Assembly: GCA_021442155.1 (NCBI GenBank)
Contig: CM038225.1
Location: forward strand, 81,232,925 to 81,296,924
Reading direction: 5' to 3'
From: Cymbidium sinense
Lineage: Eukaryota; Streptophyta; Magnoliopsida; Asparagales; Orchidaceae
Length of the DNA stretch: 64,000 nt
The position numbers were made by a program, and so were the translations under genes. A model generated the notes under the pieces. The model had not been told where the DNA came from, ran no database searches, and saw nothing but the letters and a program-made list of their open reading frames with translations. Positions 49,676 through 62,448 of this stretch are shown here, piece by piece. The stretch's first letter is position 1. Each line of letters opens with the position of its first letter.

Positions 49676-50430
49676 CATGTTGACCCATTTAGGTCAAGTT
49701 GACCAATAGGTCAAATTGGGTGAAACCAAGGGTCAAGTTCATACCATTTGAAATGTTTGGTTCTTCAATTTGGATTAGATTTGGCTCATATGACTCATTT
49801 AGGTCAAATGGTCAAGTTGACCTATTTGACCCATTTGACCTATTTGGGTAGATCAAGGGTAGGTTTAGTTAGGTTAGTCATATGGAGTGGATTGGTATCT
49901 TTGTTTCCAATCAATTTAAGTTCAATTTTGGCTCAACATGACCCCTTTGGGTCATGTTGGGTCTAAGGTCAATTGGGTTAGGTTGGGTCTATTTGGCCAA
50001 TTGAGGCTTTGGTCAAGTTCAACAAGTGATTTGGATTAAACTTGACCCATTGGTTTTGATGAATTTGGCTTAGATCAAGTTTTGACACATTTTGACCCTT
50101 TAGGTCAAAATGGGTCAACTTGGGTCAAGTGGGCCAATTGGGCTAGGTTAGGCTCAAAGGTTGACTTGGTCAAGTTCAAACATAGGTCATGAGTGAACTT
50201 GGATCTTTCAATCAATTTGGCATATGGTGGAATTTGTTAGGTTTCATTTTAGGTTAAGTGTTGACTTGGTCAACCCTTAGGTTTGACTTGGTTTGACCCA
50301 ATTTGATTGATTGATCATCCCATGATGATCATGATGACAAATATGAGTTTTGGTTCAATCCAATATCAGTTGGCTCATAAGGTACTTTAGGTCACTTTGG
50401 AGCCTAAGTGAGTCAAATGGCTTGGTCAAA
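49676..50430. repeat. Dense array of TTGAC / GTCAA motifs
   Basis: I count about 26 copies of TTGAC or its complement GTCAA in about 750 bp, mostly as GGTCAAGTTGACC-like or TTTGACCCATTTGACC-like clusters with irregular spacing. TTGAC is the core of the W-box bound by plant WRKY factors. The array may be a degenerate short tandem repeat of the unit GGTCAAnTTGG rather than selected binding sites. The ORF 49748-49966 is a by-product. Confidence 0.75.
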
Positions 50431-50699
50431 GCTTGATTTGAAGTTGATTGATCTTGTATATAGACTTATGAAATATAAATCTATTTACAAGTAGTTTGAA
50501 GTCAAGTGGATTTTGATCCATTTAAAAATTTTATATTCAAAGGAAGAATATGAAGGGGTTTTATTTTTGATTTGGGGTTTGATTGTTTGATTGAGGTTTG
50601 GATTTATATATGAGCTCATGATTGTAGGATTGATTGAACCATGAGAGAAAACTTGATTTGAAATTGATTTGGCTAAGTTCAAGATTTTGGCTTGAAAGG

Positions 50700-51470
50700 C
50701 TTAGATTTGATTTTGAATGGATTTGAGTTTGATTTTTGGAGTTGGTTTTGATTGTTTGAATTTATATTTCATTTATATATGTGAATATAAATGAAGGTAT
50801 AAATTGATCATGAGAAAATTTTAAGAATTTGAAAGAGTTTAATCATGATTTAGGTTAAATCCATTAAAGGGAATTTAAAGGATTTAAAGTAATTTTTTAA
50901 TTGAAATTTAATTTTTGAGTTGGATTTGATTGATTTATATTTATATTTCATTTATATATGAGAATATAAATGAGAATACAAATAAATTTTGAGAAAATCT
51001 CATGAGTTTGAAATGGTTTGATGAAAGTTTAGGTTAAATCCATTAAGGGATTTAAGGGAATTTCAAGGATTTTAAATTTGGAATTTAATTTTTGAGTTGG
51101 ATTTGATTGATTAATATTTATATTTCATATATATATGAGAATATAAATGAAAATATAAATAAGTTTTGAGAAAATCCCAAGGGTTTGAAGTGATTTGATC
51201 AAGGTTTAGAGTTGATTTTGGCTAAGTCCTTTAATGGAAAATTAAAGGGACTTAAGAAAATTTTCATGAATTGATTTGAGATTTTCAATTTTATTGGATT
51301 GATTTGCATTTATATTTCATTTATATGTGAGAATGTAAATGAGAATATAGATGGATCATGAAAAAATCTCAAATATTTGAATATTTTCTGATCATAATTT
51401 GGTTAAGTCCTTAAGGAAAAATTAAGGACTTAGGGATTTTTAGTGGATTTTGATCATGGGTTTCAATCAT
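50700..51470 (+). repeat. Tandem repeat, about 180-bp unit, four copies
   Basis: The landmark TTTATATTTCATTTATATAT or a close variant falls at 50761, 50940, 51117 and 51309, so spacing is 179, 177 and 192 bp. Each unit continues with GAGAATATAAATGA, TTTTGAGAAAAT, a GGTTAAATCC or GGCTAAGTCC segment, AAGGGAATTT and GAGTTGGATTTGATTGA. Divergence is moderate. Confidence 0.85.
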
Positions 51471-52009
51471 ATCTTTCAATCATGGATTTCAATCATGGAA
51501 TTGAATCATGAAATTGAATTGAGTTAGGAGAAAATCAAATAGAATTGATTTGGAGTTTGACTTGAAGGAGGGAAAGTGAGGAATGGGCATGACCTATTAC
51601 TATGGCTAACTCTTCTAAGTCTTCTGGGCTAGGAGTGTCCACCTAATCACTAGATGTGTCTTAAGATAAGATCTTAAAGTATAAGAGAATCATGCCTAAG
51701 ATGGAGGTGTTGAGAGCTCATTCTAAATGAGGTCAACAAAGGCTAATAAGTGTGGTGTGTCCACCGTATTGGTGTTGAAAATGATCAACAACACTGAAAG
51801 ATCATATGCACTAACATAAACTATCTATTGCCTAAGAAAAGAAAGAATCATGCTTAGAATGGCTCTACTTATGTCCACATAAGAGAGAGAGAGGGAAATC
51901 CACTAAAGGATGAGTGAACCTTCCACTGGGAAGCGTTCAAGTCATCCATAAGGGGATGAAATATTTGATTTGATGAATCTCACTAAGAGAGATCCACCGA
52001 GGGAGAGGG

Positions 52010-54700
52010 TTGAATTTGTTTCAATTTTGTTAAGTTTGAGTTTAGGATGAACCCTATTGTTTAAAATGGGATCAATAGAGCCATGGAGGTTAAGACTAAC
52101 TTAGATTTACCAATCCAAAGTGATAGTTTAGTAAACACAGAGACTAGCAAGCAAAGGGACTTTGAAATTTTGGGAGAGCGATAGACTTGCATCCTCCAAG
52201 TAAGGACTAGTTCGGGGTAATTTACAAGGCAGATTGAACAACTGAATTGAGTGAATACTTAGATCTCAAAGAGATTGATTTCATTTTTAGTTTAGGTTTA
52301 TTTGATTATATGGATCCTGTTTTGATGAACTACAGAGTAGGGTTAAGAGCTAGACCTAACTCAGATTTAATTCAAAGGGAGTAGTCTACCAACCACAAGG
52401 TAACTATCCAACCAAGGAGAAATGCCTTTTGGTACACAATGGTCAAGTCTTAGAAGAAAGCAGACTCACATCTAGACAAGAACCATTGGGGTGATTTGTT
52501 TTGGGTAAATCAAACCACAAGTGACCCACTATTGAGTGAATGCCACTGGGGGCTTAAATCAAAAGATAGTCAAGATTGATTTCATTTTTTAAATTATTTT
52601 ATTTTGATTATGATGGATCCCATAGGTTTGCGATGAACTGCACTGAGTAGGAGTCATGAAGACCTAGACCTAACTCAGATTTATCAATTCAAAGGGAGTA
52701 GTCTACCAACCACAAGGTATAACTACCCAAGTAAGGAGAAATGCCTTTTGGTACATAATGGTCAAGTCTTAAGAAGAAAGTATGGCGACTCACATCTTCT
52801 AGAGACAAGAAACCACTAGGTGATGTTGCGGCAAAAATCAAACCTGACCTAGGACTGGCTATTGAGTGAATACCACTTGGGGACTTAAATCAACTCAAAG
52901 ATAGTCAAGATTGATTTCATTTTTAAAAATATTTTGATGGATTTTGTGGGTTTGTGATGGATCAAACTGAGAAGGAGCTTGTAGAAGCCTAGAACTATCT
53001 CATATTTATTGAACTAAAGGGAATAGCTTCCTGGATGATGGGAGAACTATCCAACCAAAGGAGCACCTTTTGGTTTGCAATGATCAATTGAAGGGAAGAA
53101 AGCTCATGGACTCATATCTTCTACTAGAAAAGATCACTTGGGTGATCGGTTGCTTTGGGCAACAAATTGAACTTGACCTAGGGCTGCCCATTGGTTTGCA
53201 ACAATCATGCTAGAAAGAATGCATCATGGTCTTATATTTTCAAAGGAATGATGCCGGTAACTTGTTGGCAAAATAGATTGAACGACCTAAGGGTACTACA
53301 GAGTGAGTACCAGGGAATTTATCTCATCTAGTAGTGCAATTCTATAGGGAGTTCTCACCGCCTAAAAGATAGGATGCTGCTTGGGAGAAGGGGCCTTTTG
53401 GGGGCTTGAATTCCTAATCCACAAGCAAATTAATTTATTTATTTGGTTTTGTTTATTTTAGTTTATTTTATCGTGGATCCTGCTAGTTTGCAAGGGGAGA
53501 AGGAGCTTATATCAGCCTAGACCTATCTCTCATTTGAACGGGAGAATTTGCATCATGATTTTTCAACCATGGGTGGCTATTGGAAAGGGGACTCAATCCA
53601 AAAGTAACCCAGGTAGTGTCTAAATAGGATCATAAAGGACTTGATCCAAATAGAGTGCCCATAGGGGATGGGGCTACTAATAGCTTAATCCAACACCCTA
53701 GAAAAATGACATGGCTAGTCATAAATCCAATAGTATTGTCCAACTTGGAGAAAGCATGGGACTCATATATGCCAAGAGTGGTGTACTCACCGGGTGAGCC
53801 GATATAATGAACAACCAACCTAAGGTGCCATCGGTTTGTAATAATCGCCTAGGAAGAAAGCTCGGGGACTCTTCCTATATGAATGACCTGGATAGTCTGC
53901 TTCTCGACAAGTGCTATCAACCTAGAGAAAGTGAATGCCACTGGGGACTTATATCAACTCAAAGTAGTCAAGAGGAAAGGATCCTGGGGACTTATCCTAA
54001 ACCTCAAATATACTCAACCTAGTTAGAACATGATGGCTAGTTCAAGAAGAAAGGACTCACATCTTCTTAAATGAAGTCAACATGAGGTAGTGAAGACTAC
54101 CATACTAACAAGGCGCTCATTAGTTTGTAATGATCAAGTTAGGAAGAAAGCTTGGGACTCACATCCTCCAACAAATGACCACTGGGGTGACATACTAGAG
54201 GTAGACACACCTAAACTAATGAGTGCCATGGGGCTTGCTCCCACATCAAAATAGCTTGAGAAAAAAGATTTGTGTTTGTGTTTTGTGCATGTGTTAAAAA
54301 GGAATATGCCCTCTAGGGGACTCTTACACCTTAAAACACAGGGAATTATGAGATGATGCCATGGATGGCAACAAGAATTCCACTAAGAAAGGATGCCTGG
54401 GTTTACACCTAACTTAGTTATACTAATCAAAATAGGATGCCTCTTCTTTACTCCCTATTCTAAAATCATCGGGAGATTATGTTTGTGTTGTGAAAGAGGG
54501 ATAAGATGCCATTGGGGGATTCTTACACCTACCATAAACACGTCATGATGGATTCACAAGATAAGCAAACAACACTTTGAAAGAAGAGAAGATTTGATGA
54601 ATGGAATCAAATTTTGTTTCTTTTATTAATGATTATTTTCAAACATGATTTGTTTCATGGGTAATATTTCTTTAGATAGAGCCCATTAATTGGAAGCATG
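52010..54700 (+). repeat. Degenerate tandem repeat, 300-500-bp unit
   Basis: Units share GATTGATTTCATTTTT (52273, 52574, 52909), then GATGGATCC or similar, GTTTGCGATGAAC, GAAGACCTAGACCTAACTC, AAAGGGAGTAGTCTACCAAC, CCTTTTGGTAC..AATG, AAGAAAG..GACTCACATC and a GAGTGAATACCACT..GGGACTTAAATC end. Spacing for the clear units is 301 and 335 bp. Less regular units extend left to about 52010 and right to about 54550, where fragments such as CATTAGTTTGTAATGATCAAG and GGAAGAAAGCTTGGGACTCACATC recur. No coding sense. Confidence 0.8.
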
Positions 54701-54716
54701 GGTGTTCCCTTTACAA

Positions 54717-55560
54717 TCAATAAGTCGATAAGATCCTCCTTGTAGGCCTTCTCTGACATGGGCCTTCCCAAGTGTTCAAACTTGCCTCCCATCTTTGGAC
54801 AATAATTGGTCTCCTTAGGACTAACACAAGTTCTCCTACAAAAGACCTAGGGTGGACATTGTTGTGAGCTTGAATCATTTTGGCTTGTAACTTTCTGCAT
54901 GCAGAACTTTCTCCAAACCTTTGAGCTCTTCTAACGCAACTTGCATTCTGCTCAGTGATCTTGTTACCCAATGCTATCCTTAGTGAAGGAGTTGAACTTC
55001 TAAGGGAAGAATGGCTTACCCATACACTAAGAAAATGGGTATACGTTGGAGTTCTGATGTGGTGTGAGCCCACAAGCTTCAACCAACCTGCCTATTATTG
55101 TTATCATCAAGAGTCTTCTGATCTGGATGTTTCTACTAAACCATTAGCTGGGATGGTGGAGTATGCCAATCTATACTGTCTCTAGAAAGTTGATCTTTAT
55201 TGCTTTTGAATGCAACCATTTTCTGATATAATTCATCGAGGCACCCCAAACCTATATGATATGGTTCTAAAAAGAAGCACATAGTGACCTCTGGAATGGG
55301 ATGGCTTTTGCCCACTTGAAAAGTAGTATAGCTAAGATGAATTGATGCCTTGGAAGAAGGAGGATCGATCGACCTACAATGTTGGTCCCAACACTCAAAT
55401 GGCCATGAAGCCAAAGGTGTAGAATGTTGGGTGGTTAGTGGAGGACCACAGCACAGATGGCATCTCTAGCTACATCCATGCAATGTGATCAGAAGGCCGA
55501 ATATCCAAGTCATTTTGATCTTCATCTTGGACCGAATGCACTCCACATGAGTGTCTCGTT
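54717..55560 (-). pseudogene. Gypsy integrase remnant
   Basis: On the minus strand, with frameshifts, the core shows PFECW and IDPPSSK...F (about 55330-55400), matching the PFE.WG.D..GP..PPSS.GH.FI core of gypsy integrases. The C-terminal part at 54717-54960 reads KMIQAHNNVHPRSF, then VGELVLVLRRPIIVQ, then NTWEGPC, which matches the GPY/F-type C-terminal domain. The protein would insert element cDNA into chromosomes. Several frameshifts and stops make it non-functional. Confidence 0.75.
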
Positions 55561-55689
55561 ATTATGTGAAGTTTCATGTTTGACAAAAATAACGTAACAC
55601 ATTTGGTCAAAGGACAATACAGGTACCATCAACAAGAGTGTGGAGAGAGCTCTCTTTCACGATTGAGATTTCTCTTGAGGTAGTTTGCG

Positions 55690-56600
55690 TGTTCAAGTAA
55701 TCTATGAATGGTTGCCTCAATCTAGCTCCTCATCCTTTTTGGCAACAACCTCCCCTTCAAGAGAAAGTCTCGATGAGTTTAGAATCAATAAGGGATGGAC
55801 TTGTCTATTTTGGACCCTTATTGAAATGGACTCATCTGACATGCCAATTCTTGACAAGTTTGGCCAAAGCATCGCTCTTCTCTGCCGGGAACCTTGTAGA
55901 TGGTGACTGAATCGGGCCAATAGCTTCATGGTATACTCATGGTAATGATGAAGCTTGGGCTTGAGGACTGGTAGACCGAATGTTGATGACCAACCGAGAA
56001 TCCCAAAGATGATGTTCTTATATTGATAGTGATGGCTAACTCCAAATCAATCAAAGCCATACTTCATTGTGTGGGGTTGGAAAGATAGTATGAGAATCTC
56101 ATCACATCATGGTTTGGAGTTAGAAGAACTATTCCTACCACCTTTCTGGGAGAATAGATCAGCTGCTTCACCTTTAAGAAAAGAAGCAACACCATCAAAA
56201 TACATCTCCCATGGTGGTTGCCTCCCTAAGTTCATGATTTGTTCATCGGGAGATCATCGTAAGAATCAGAAGAGGGGTGTTATTAAGAAATCCACTAGTG
56301 CTATCTTTACATGGAGGTACAAAAAGTGATATCAAACTGAGTATCATGGACCAAGCCAAACATCCAAAAGTGTTGGTCATGAGGTCAGAGGATTGGTTCT
56401 GAGATCAAGTTCACCTTATGAGAAAGCATGTAATGTGTTTTGAGATGCAAAGATCAAAGCTAGGCAATATCAATAGGTGGATAATTTACTTTAGCAGAAT
56501 GGCGATAAAGATAGTAGAGAGCGCTTTCTTCATTTGGCTTTAACAGAGCAGAGAGTCATCCAATGCGGTAAAGAATCGCTTGCGGATAGGCGCTAGAATT
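55690..56600 (-). pseudogene. Gypsy RNase H region remnant
   Basis: Minus-strand frames between RT and integrase give KLLARFSHHLQGSRQRR and LWPNLSRIGMSDE, which can be read as the decayed end of an RNase H domain (pattern: position, then V.R..N..AD.LA). The part from 56000 to 56600 is too decayed to assign residue by residue. Placement between RT and integrase is what plant gypsy elements show; Tat-lineage elements carry an extra archaeal-type RNase H here, which cannot be told apart by eye. Confidence 0.5.
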
Positions 56601-57600
56601 AGGGCTTCACCAAGTACTTTGATGTCTTCGCATATGCGCACTTGTCATCCCACTTGAACTTGGCATCCTTTTGACAAGTTGAGAATGGCTTGCACTCAAT
56701 AAGTTTGAGATAAAGCATCTTAGATATGCCCCATCCTTGAAAGGATCGAGTTGAGTTAAACTCTAGGAGGCATTTCTAAGATAGTTTTAATCTTATCTAT
56801 TTCTATTCCCGTCAACAATAAAACCAAAGGAATTTCCAAAGTGACTCAATGCACACTTGGGATTCATTTTGAGGTTATATTATCTTAACCATTTAAAACT
56901 ACTCTCAAGTCAAAGAGGTGGTCTTCCTTTTCTCTCTTGACTACTAGATCAATGTAGCACTCAACTGATGATGGATGAGTTCATTGAAGATCAAGTCATG
57001 GCCCGGTATGTAGCTAGCATTTTAAGGTGAAAGGCATGACCCTATAAGAAGATTCGATCGGTTTGAAAAGTAGTGTTTCTTTCATCTTCAGGAGACATCT
57101 TGATTTGGTTATAGCCAGATGATCCATCCATGAAAGAGAACACAATATGAGATGAGGCAATGTCCACCATTAATAGTATAGGAAGAGAAACTCATCCTTG
57201 GACATGCCTTGTTTAAGTCCCTAAAATCAATGCAAATGCAATTTGCATTCTTCTTCTTCTTCTTGGATGAGCTCTAGATGATATTGATATTCTTCTTCTT
57301 GATGAAACCGATCGATATGATTGTTTCAACTCTGATTGTTCAATTTCTAATGTCTAGGAGCTTGCTTAATGGGGTAATGTTGGGATCTATTGCTAGCTTG
57401 TGGACAAATGTCGAGATAATCGCATTTCTTCATAACTCCATGAAGCCTTTAAACTCAATAGCCTAACTAAGTCATTGGTTTCTTCTTCATTCAAATGAAT
57501 TGATGTATGTCGAGGGATTTTCTATCGGTTGATTTATTTAAGTTTGTAATTGTTGAATGGATTTCTTCTTCAAATTTTGGTGTGCCTCTTTGACTTGGAG
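56601..57600 (-). pseudogene. Gypsy reverse transcriptase remnant
   Basis: On the minus strand the order of RT blocks is kept across frameshifts: a CIDFRDLNKACP-like block near 57190-57240, SFMDG-like near 57120-57150, VMPF near 57030 and the catalytic box near 56940-56965. The box reads YIDLVVK. Family members have Y(V/I)DDLVVK, so one catalytic aspartate codon is missing. Downstream are KIKTILEMPP-like and LSGRCQ-like blocks. The enzyme would copy element RNA into cDNA, but this copy could not. Confidence 0.7.
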
Positions 57601-58415
57601 ATCATCTGATCATCCAAGTTTCTAAACACACATTCTCATAAGAGTTGGGGATGTGTGAGAAGAACCTATCGACTCCAAATGATAAGCAATAATCTTCATC
57701 ATCATCGACCACCCATAATCTAATCCTAGCTCTTTTGATGCTTCCTGTATTGTTCCATAATTTTTGAATATTCTCTTGCTTGGACCAAGTGTAGGAACTA
57801 AACCTTTTGTATAAGATTTTGAACACAATGAGTAAAAGTCAAAATTCCATTAATTCTTTAAAGTATCTTCCTCAAGTCCTACATCAGCTCGGACTTGAGG
57901 ATGATGAACCAAAAAAGAACCTCTTCGCTTGTCAGAAGACTTAGGGACTTCTTATCAAACCTTCAACTGAGATGTGAGGTAAGAGCTAAGGTTCTCAATA
58001 ATATACATAAACCGATTCAAATACTTTGCTTTGCTTGGAGGCGATCTTCGCCTCATTTGATCAAAGTCACCTCCAATGGAACCCATGAGAGGTTGGATGG
58101 TATACTAATCACATTAGACTCATCCTCTGGATTCCAAGTCTATGTGAATAGGGGTACTTATGAATTAACACATGCCTCTATTGGTGGGCCAACTAGGGGT
58201 CTCCACCTGAATTGCCTTTACCTCTTCCTCCCGGTGGAGGTTGAGCCATCTTATCCACATATCCATATGATGGAATGAACTATGGGTGGAATGTGATATG
58301 CGGATCCACTTCTTCTTCAATTCCCCTTCTTGTATACTTGGACTTTTCTTTTTCTTTTCATTTTCTTTTATCTTTTCTTTTGATTCATTTTTTTTTTTGT
58401 ATTTGCATTTGAATT
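57601..58415 (-). pseudogene. Gypsy linker between protease and RT
   Basis: Short minus-strand frames here (for example KELGLDYGWSMMMKIIAYH and NSYENVCLETWM) match no domain I can name. By position they belong to the variable linker between protease and RT in the pol polyprotein. Confidence 0.45.
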
Positions 58416-59000
58416 TTATCCAAGTTCATGAGAAAGGGTGTTTTGAAGAAGATAGTAGGTAACATCTTCATAAATCTTTACCTCTCTAACTGAAAATATC
58501 TTTTCATCTCTGTTGACACTGTATTCAATTCCATCTTTTTTGAACTTGATGCACTGATGAAGGGAAGATGGAATGATCTTATTCTGATGTATCCAAGGCC
58601 TACCAAGCAAAGAAATGAATGAAGTATTTGAATCAATGATGTAGAACTTGGCTTCATCTAGTCACCCATCTAATGGTAACACTATAGAACCTAAAGCTCG
58701 CCACCTTGATCATTGAATCCTCTCAACATCATCCTATCTCCTCGAGTAGAGATGTCAATCTTCAAATAGGCAAGGGTCTTTAGACTCATAATTTCATGAT
58801 GCACCAATCCACAAGAACCTGAGTTTGAACTCCATGTCAAATGTATGGGGGGATTGTGCTCCAAGTCCCCAGAAGGTCTTCATTTGTGAAGGTGATTGGG
58901 CTTCTTTGCAGTGTGCTTCCTCACCCGAAGCTAAGCATATTTTAGATCAAGGAGAGCCTTGATTAGTGATTCCCTCATCTCTTTGGATAAGATAAGGGCA
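58416..59000 (-). pseudogene. Gypsy retropepsin-type aspartic protease remnant
   Basis: On the minus strand a VQTQVLVDW stretch near 58810-58840 corresponds to the protease active-site segment VLVDSG, with the Asp kept but the following Ser changed to Trp. Downstream come RGDRMMLRGFNDQ and, at 58610-58440, LGRPWIHQNKIIPSSLHQCI, then KFKKDGIEY and REVKIYEDVTYYL. The LGRPWIH..(N)..PSSLHQ.(L/I)K block is characteristic of plant gypsy elements close to the Tat/Ogre group. The protease would cleave the gag-pol polyprotein. Confidence 0.75.
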
Positions 59001-62000
59001 TCATATGCTTAGCTTAGATGATAACTTTCTAGGAGAGGATTGTAGTCCACCTTCATGATCTTCCACAAGCATATCCAAGGGTGGAGCATCCTGTGGAAGG
59101 GCTGATCTTTAGTACCAATGACTTGTTTCCCCATCTTGAGGTGCCCTAGGAGGTAGAACCTTGCCACTGAGGTTGACTTTGATCTTTGAGGCAAGGTGGC
59201 AAGTTCTACCCATTTTGCTCACCTACTTCTATGAGACTCGAATCGATGATTCCAAGTCTATCTCAAGAGGTGAACTTAGTATTGGAAAGTCCAACTCAAT
59301 CGAAAAGAGAAGATCAAATTGTTATAGTTATTAGACTTGAAGAGTTATCATTAGGAATAGAAGAAGATAACTCATCAAGAGACACAAATATAATTCAAAG
59401 CTTTATTCTTCAATTTCTTGGAAGTATTTGGAGGTACAAAGTAGAATCAAGAAAGTGAGTGAGTGAGGATTTGATGCCCTTATATACAAGAGTTCTACTA
59501 GTAGAAGAAATAGAACTAGCTAAATGGTAGAAGTCACCTGTGGAATCAACTAAGGCTGAGTATGGACATGCGGGTGTGCTAAGTGGCTATCCGGCCGACA
59601 CATGTTTCGCTGGCTCACTTTCCTAGAGTTGGCAGCAACACCTTCCTTCCTTGGTGTTGGAGGTTTGAGTGACTCAGCACCCTAAGGAAAGCTTCTTGAT
59701 CTTTGAATTATTTTCTTAGAGGTTTTAGACAAAGAAATGTCCCAACCTTCTTTGGTTTTGGTAGGATCACTTGTATCCCCAAGGATTACTTGGAACTGAA
59801 GGTTGTTCCACAAGGTATTCCTTTGGGATGACAATAGCATCGTCTTGAATGTGTTAGTCCTTGAATGTAAAAACAATCCTCCAAAATGTAAGCATATGGT
59901 GGGCAAAAAGTTTGGATCATGACTTTGCTTCTTCCTCCTAGGCTCAGTATAAAATTGTTTCTTTAAGAGATTCTTAAAGATTTTCTTACACTCCTCTTAA
60001 AAGAATAAGGTTTGTTTAACTTATCTAATAGAGTAGGTGGACCATAGCTAGCGATGGGATATGGGTGGTGGTGGTATGAGTGGTTGTGAGGTGTGGAGGA
60101 GGTGGAGGCTACATGGTTCTCACAAAAAGGAGGTGGAGGCTAATGAGGTTGTGGTCACTGACCGATCTCTAGTCGCTCTCAACTACCGCTTCTAGGTTTC
60201 TTCTCATAGACCTTTTGGGATTTCGCCAAGCACTAGAAAAGGAAATTATTTGGCCTCTCCTTATAGACTAGCCGCCTTATTGATTAGCTTCTCAAATGTC
60301 TTATGGTGAAGCTTAAGCATAAGACGACCATGGATATTCTTCAAGAGAATCTCAATATTGTTGTAATTCATACTTCATGGTTATACCATCGTGAGAATAT
60401 AATCAAGTGACTGAGTGTTGTTTGGCGCAATGAGATCACTACAACCCTTTGCTGCTCTAGAAATCTCTTGATAAAGAGTTGCCAACTCAACAAATATCTT
60501 TATCGAACCATTGGGTGCTCAAAGATACCAATCAAAAGTGATACATCTAAAGAGTCAAAAGAGTAAAGCATCGCCACATTGCAATAAGCCCTAAGTGAGC
60601 TATATGCTACCGATTCCCCGCCATCAAGCTTTTGAAGGAAGGACACAAACCCTTGGGATATTAGATGGCATCAAATTCCTGGGTAGGGTCTACCCTTTGG
60701 AACCGATGATCCTCTCCAGGCTTGAGCCAAAGCTTCCTTCACCTGCTCAACCATGGATTTTCTTTCTTCATGTATGGAGTACTTTCCATTACCTTCCTAT
60801 ACAAACTAGTGCTACCTTGCTTAACGGGAGGTAGAGTCTTAACTGGGTCTAAGAGATGCACTAGTTCAGGTTGACTGACATCAACTGTACTAGGATGAAC
60901 TGGAAGGGCTTCTCAAGCACTATACTAATAAAGTCCAACTATATGCCATCCTATCAATGTTTATCTTTCTGCTTACTATAAGGTGATGGTTGATTGTTCT
61001 GATCAACCTCATCACCTTCCATGGCTGCTCTAAGAAGAGAACCTCTAGTATCACCATGTGGATCATCCCTCAAGTCATGTTGGGATCTACTCTTTCTTCA
61101 TCGATACGCGTACCTAAGATCCCCTTTTCTCCATAAAATAGTGCAACTATCATCTAAGGATCGATCTAACTCTACAGGTACAAAAAGTTTGGTTGACTGG
61201 TGTGATCATTATCGTGAACCCAGAGGCACGACCTCATAGTGGGAGTCAATCTGTGTGGATCGTAATTACTAGAAGAATGATAATCCTGACCTAATAGGTA
61301 ACAATCGGATGATCCTCTACCATTACTAAGCATCTGATATCCATATATAACCATCTCCACTCCATGAATGGGGAGTTGGTGAAGGACCACACGATGCTCT
61401 GGTCACCACCTTTCACCACCACGGCGTAAGGTAAGGTGGGAGCTCACCTACCACAATGGGTGGTGTAGAGGAGTAGGATCCATAATCACCAACGGTATAT
61501 TTTTCTGATGCGCCTTCATGGCCTTGGATGGAATGGGTGATGGAACTACACTAGATGAGGTGTGGGGTAGAGGGGGTGACTCCACCGACTCTCAGAGCCC
61601 TCCTGATGGCCGTCCGGGAGGATACTTATCGATGGTGACATGGTAGCAGGAATCAACCAAAGAAGGCGACGCTGAACCTTCATCATTCTCTTCGCTAGTG
61701 ATGATGGGGGCCTCATACCCTCTCTCATGGATACTCCACATCGGATAATACATGATAATATGATTGAGATCCTAGCTCATCAGAATAAAGTGAAAGGCCG
61801 CATGACCTCTACTAAATTGATGCACATGGAGGAGGCAGATGAATCCTCCTCTCTATCAATCTGAGAGGATGAAACTTGTAACTGTGGTGGTGATCATGGG
61901 AGACTCATCCATGGTCGATATGGCTACCTCTAACTCTCGGCTATCTCGGTATGGAACCATTTGACCATCTTCTTGTTCTGCTGAGTCAGTAGGATGAGAG

Positions 62001-62340
62001 GAGTGATAGACCCATACTCAAATGTGGGAGACAAACCTCAAAACTGGGGAGCCTTACCTTGAGGTATGATAGTGTTAGCATGGGCAACATGTGTAACTCA
62101 GGAGAACTGAATCAACCTTGCACTACCTTAAACAACCAAGTCTGGTACTACAACTTTCCTCTGGGAGATATCAAAGAGGGTAAGTACCATGATGACCCAC
62201 TTCTTGCCACCTTCTTCCACTGTGGTGAGGGAATGCCTCACCGGTGATCCCCCCTCAAATCTCTGTGGATCAAATGGGTATGATCCAAATGAGAGAAGTC
62301 GGATCCAGCTAGATCCATGCGTGAGGGAAAGTAAAGACAA
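59001..62340 (-). pseudogene. Gypsy gag region, heavily decayed
   Basis: Minus-strand frames are short and interrupted, but between about 60770 and 60240 the order of a plant retrotransposon gag is recognisable: an NGSIKIFVELATLYQ-like block, then RQTTLSHLIIFSRWYNHE, then RLMLKLHHKTFEKLINKAA. The base composition of 59000-62300 is richer in G and C than the flanking repeats, as expected for former coding DNA. A zinc knuckle was not found. The gag N-terminus probably lies near 62340, where the hairpin repeat array begins. Confidence 0.55.
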
Positions 62341-62448
62341 ATTTCTGAGCCATTACACCTAAATGAAGAAACTTACTTTCAAAAGAATGCAATGAGAAAA
62401 GAACTTGCATCATTTTCTGCTCCATAGATTTTGAATTTTAGAAAATTT

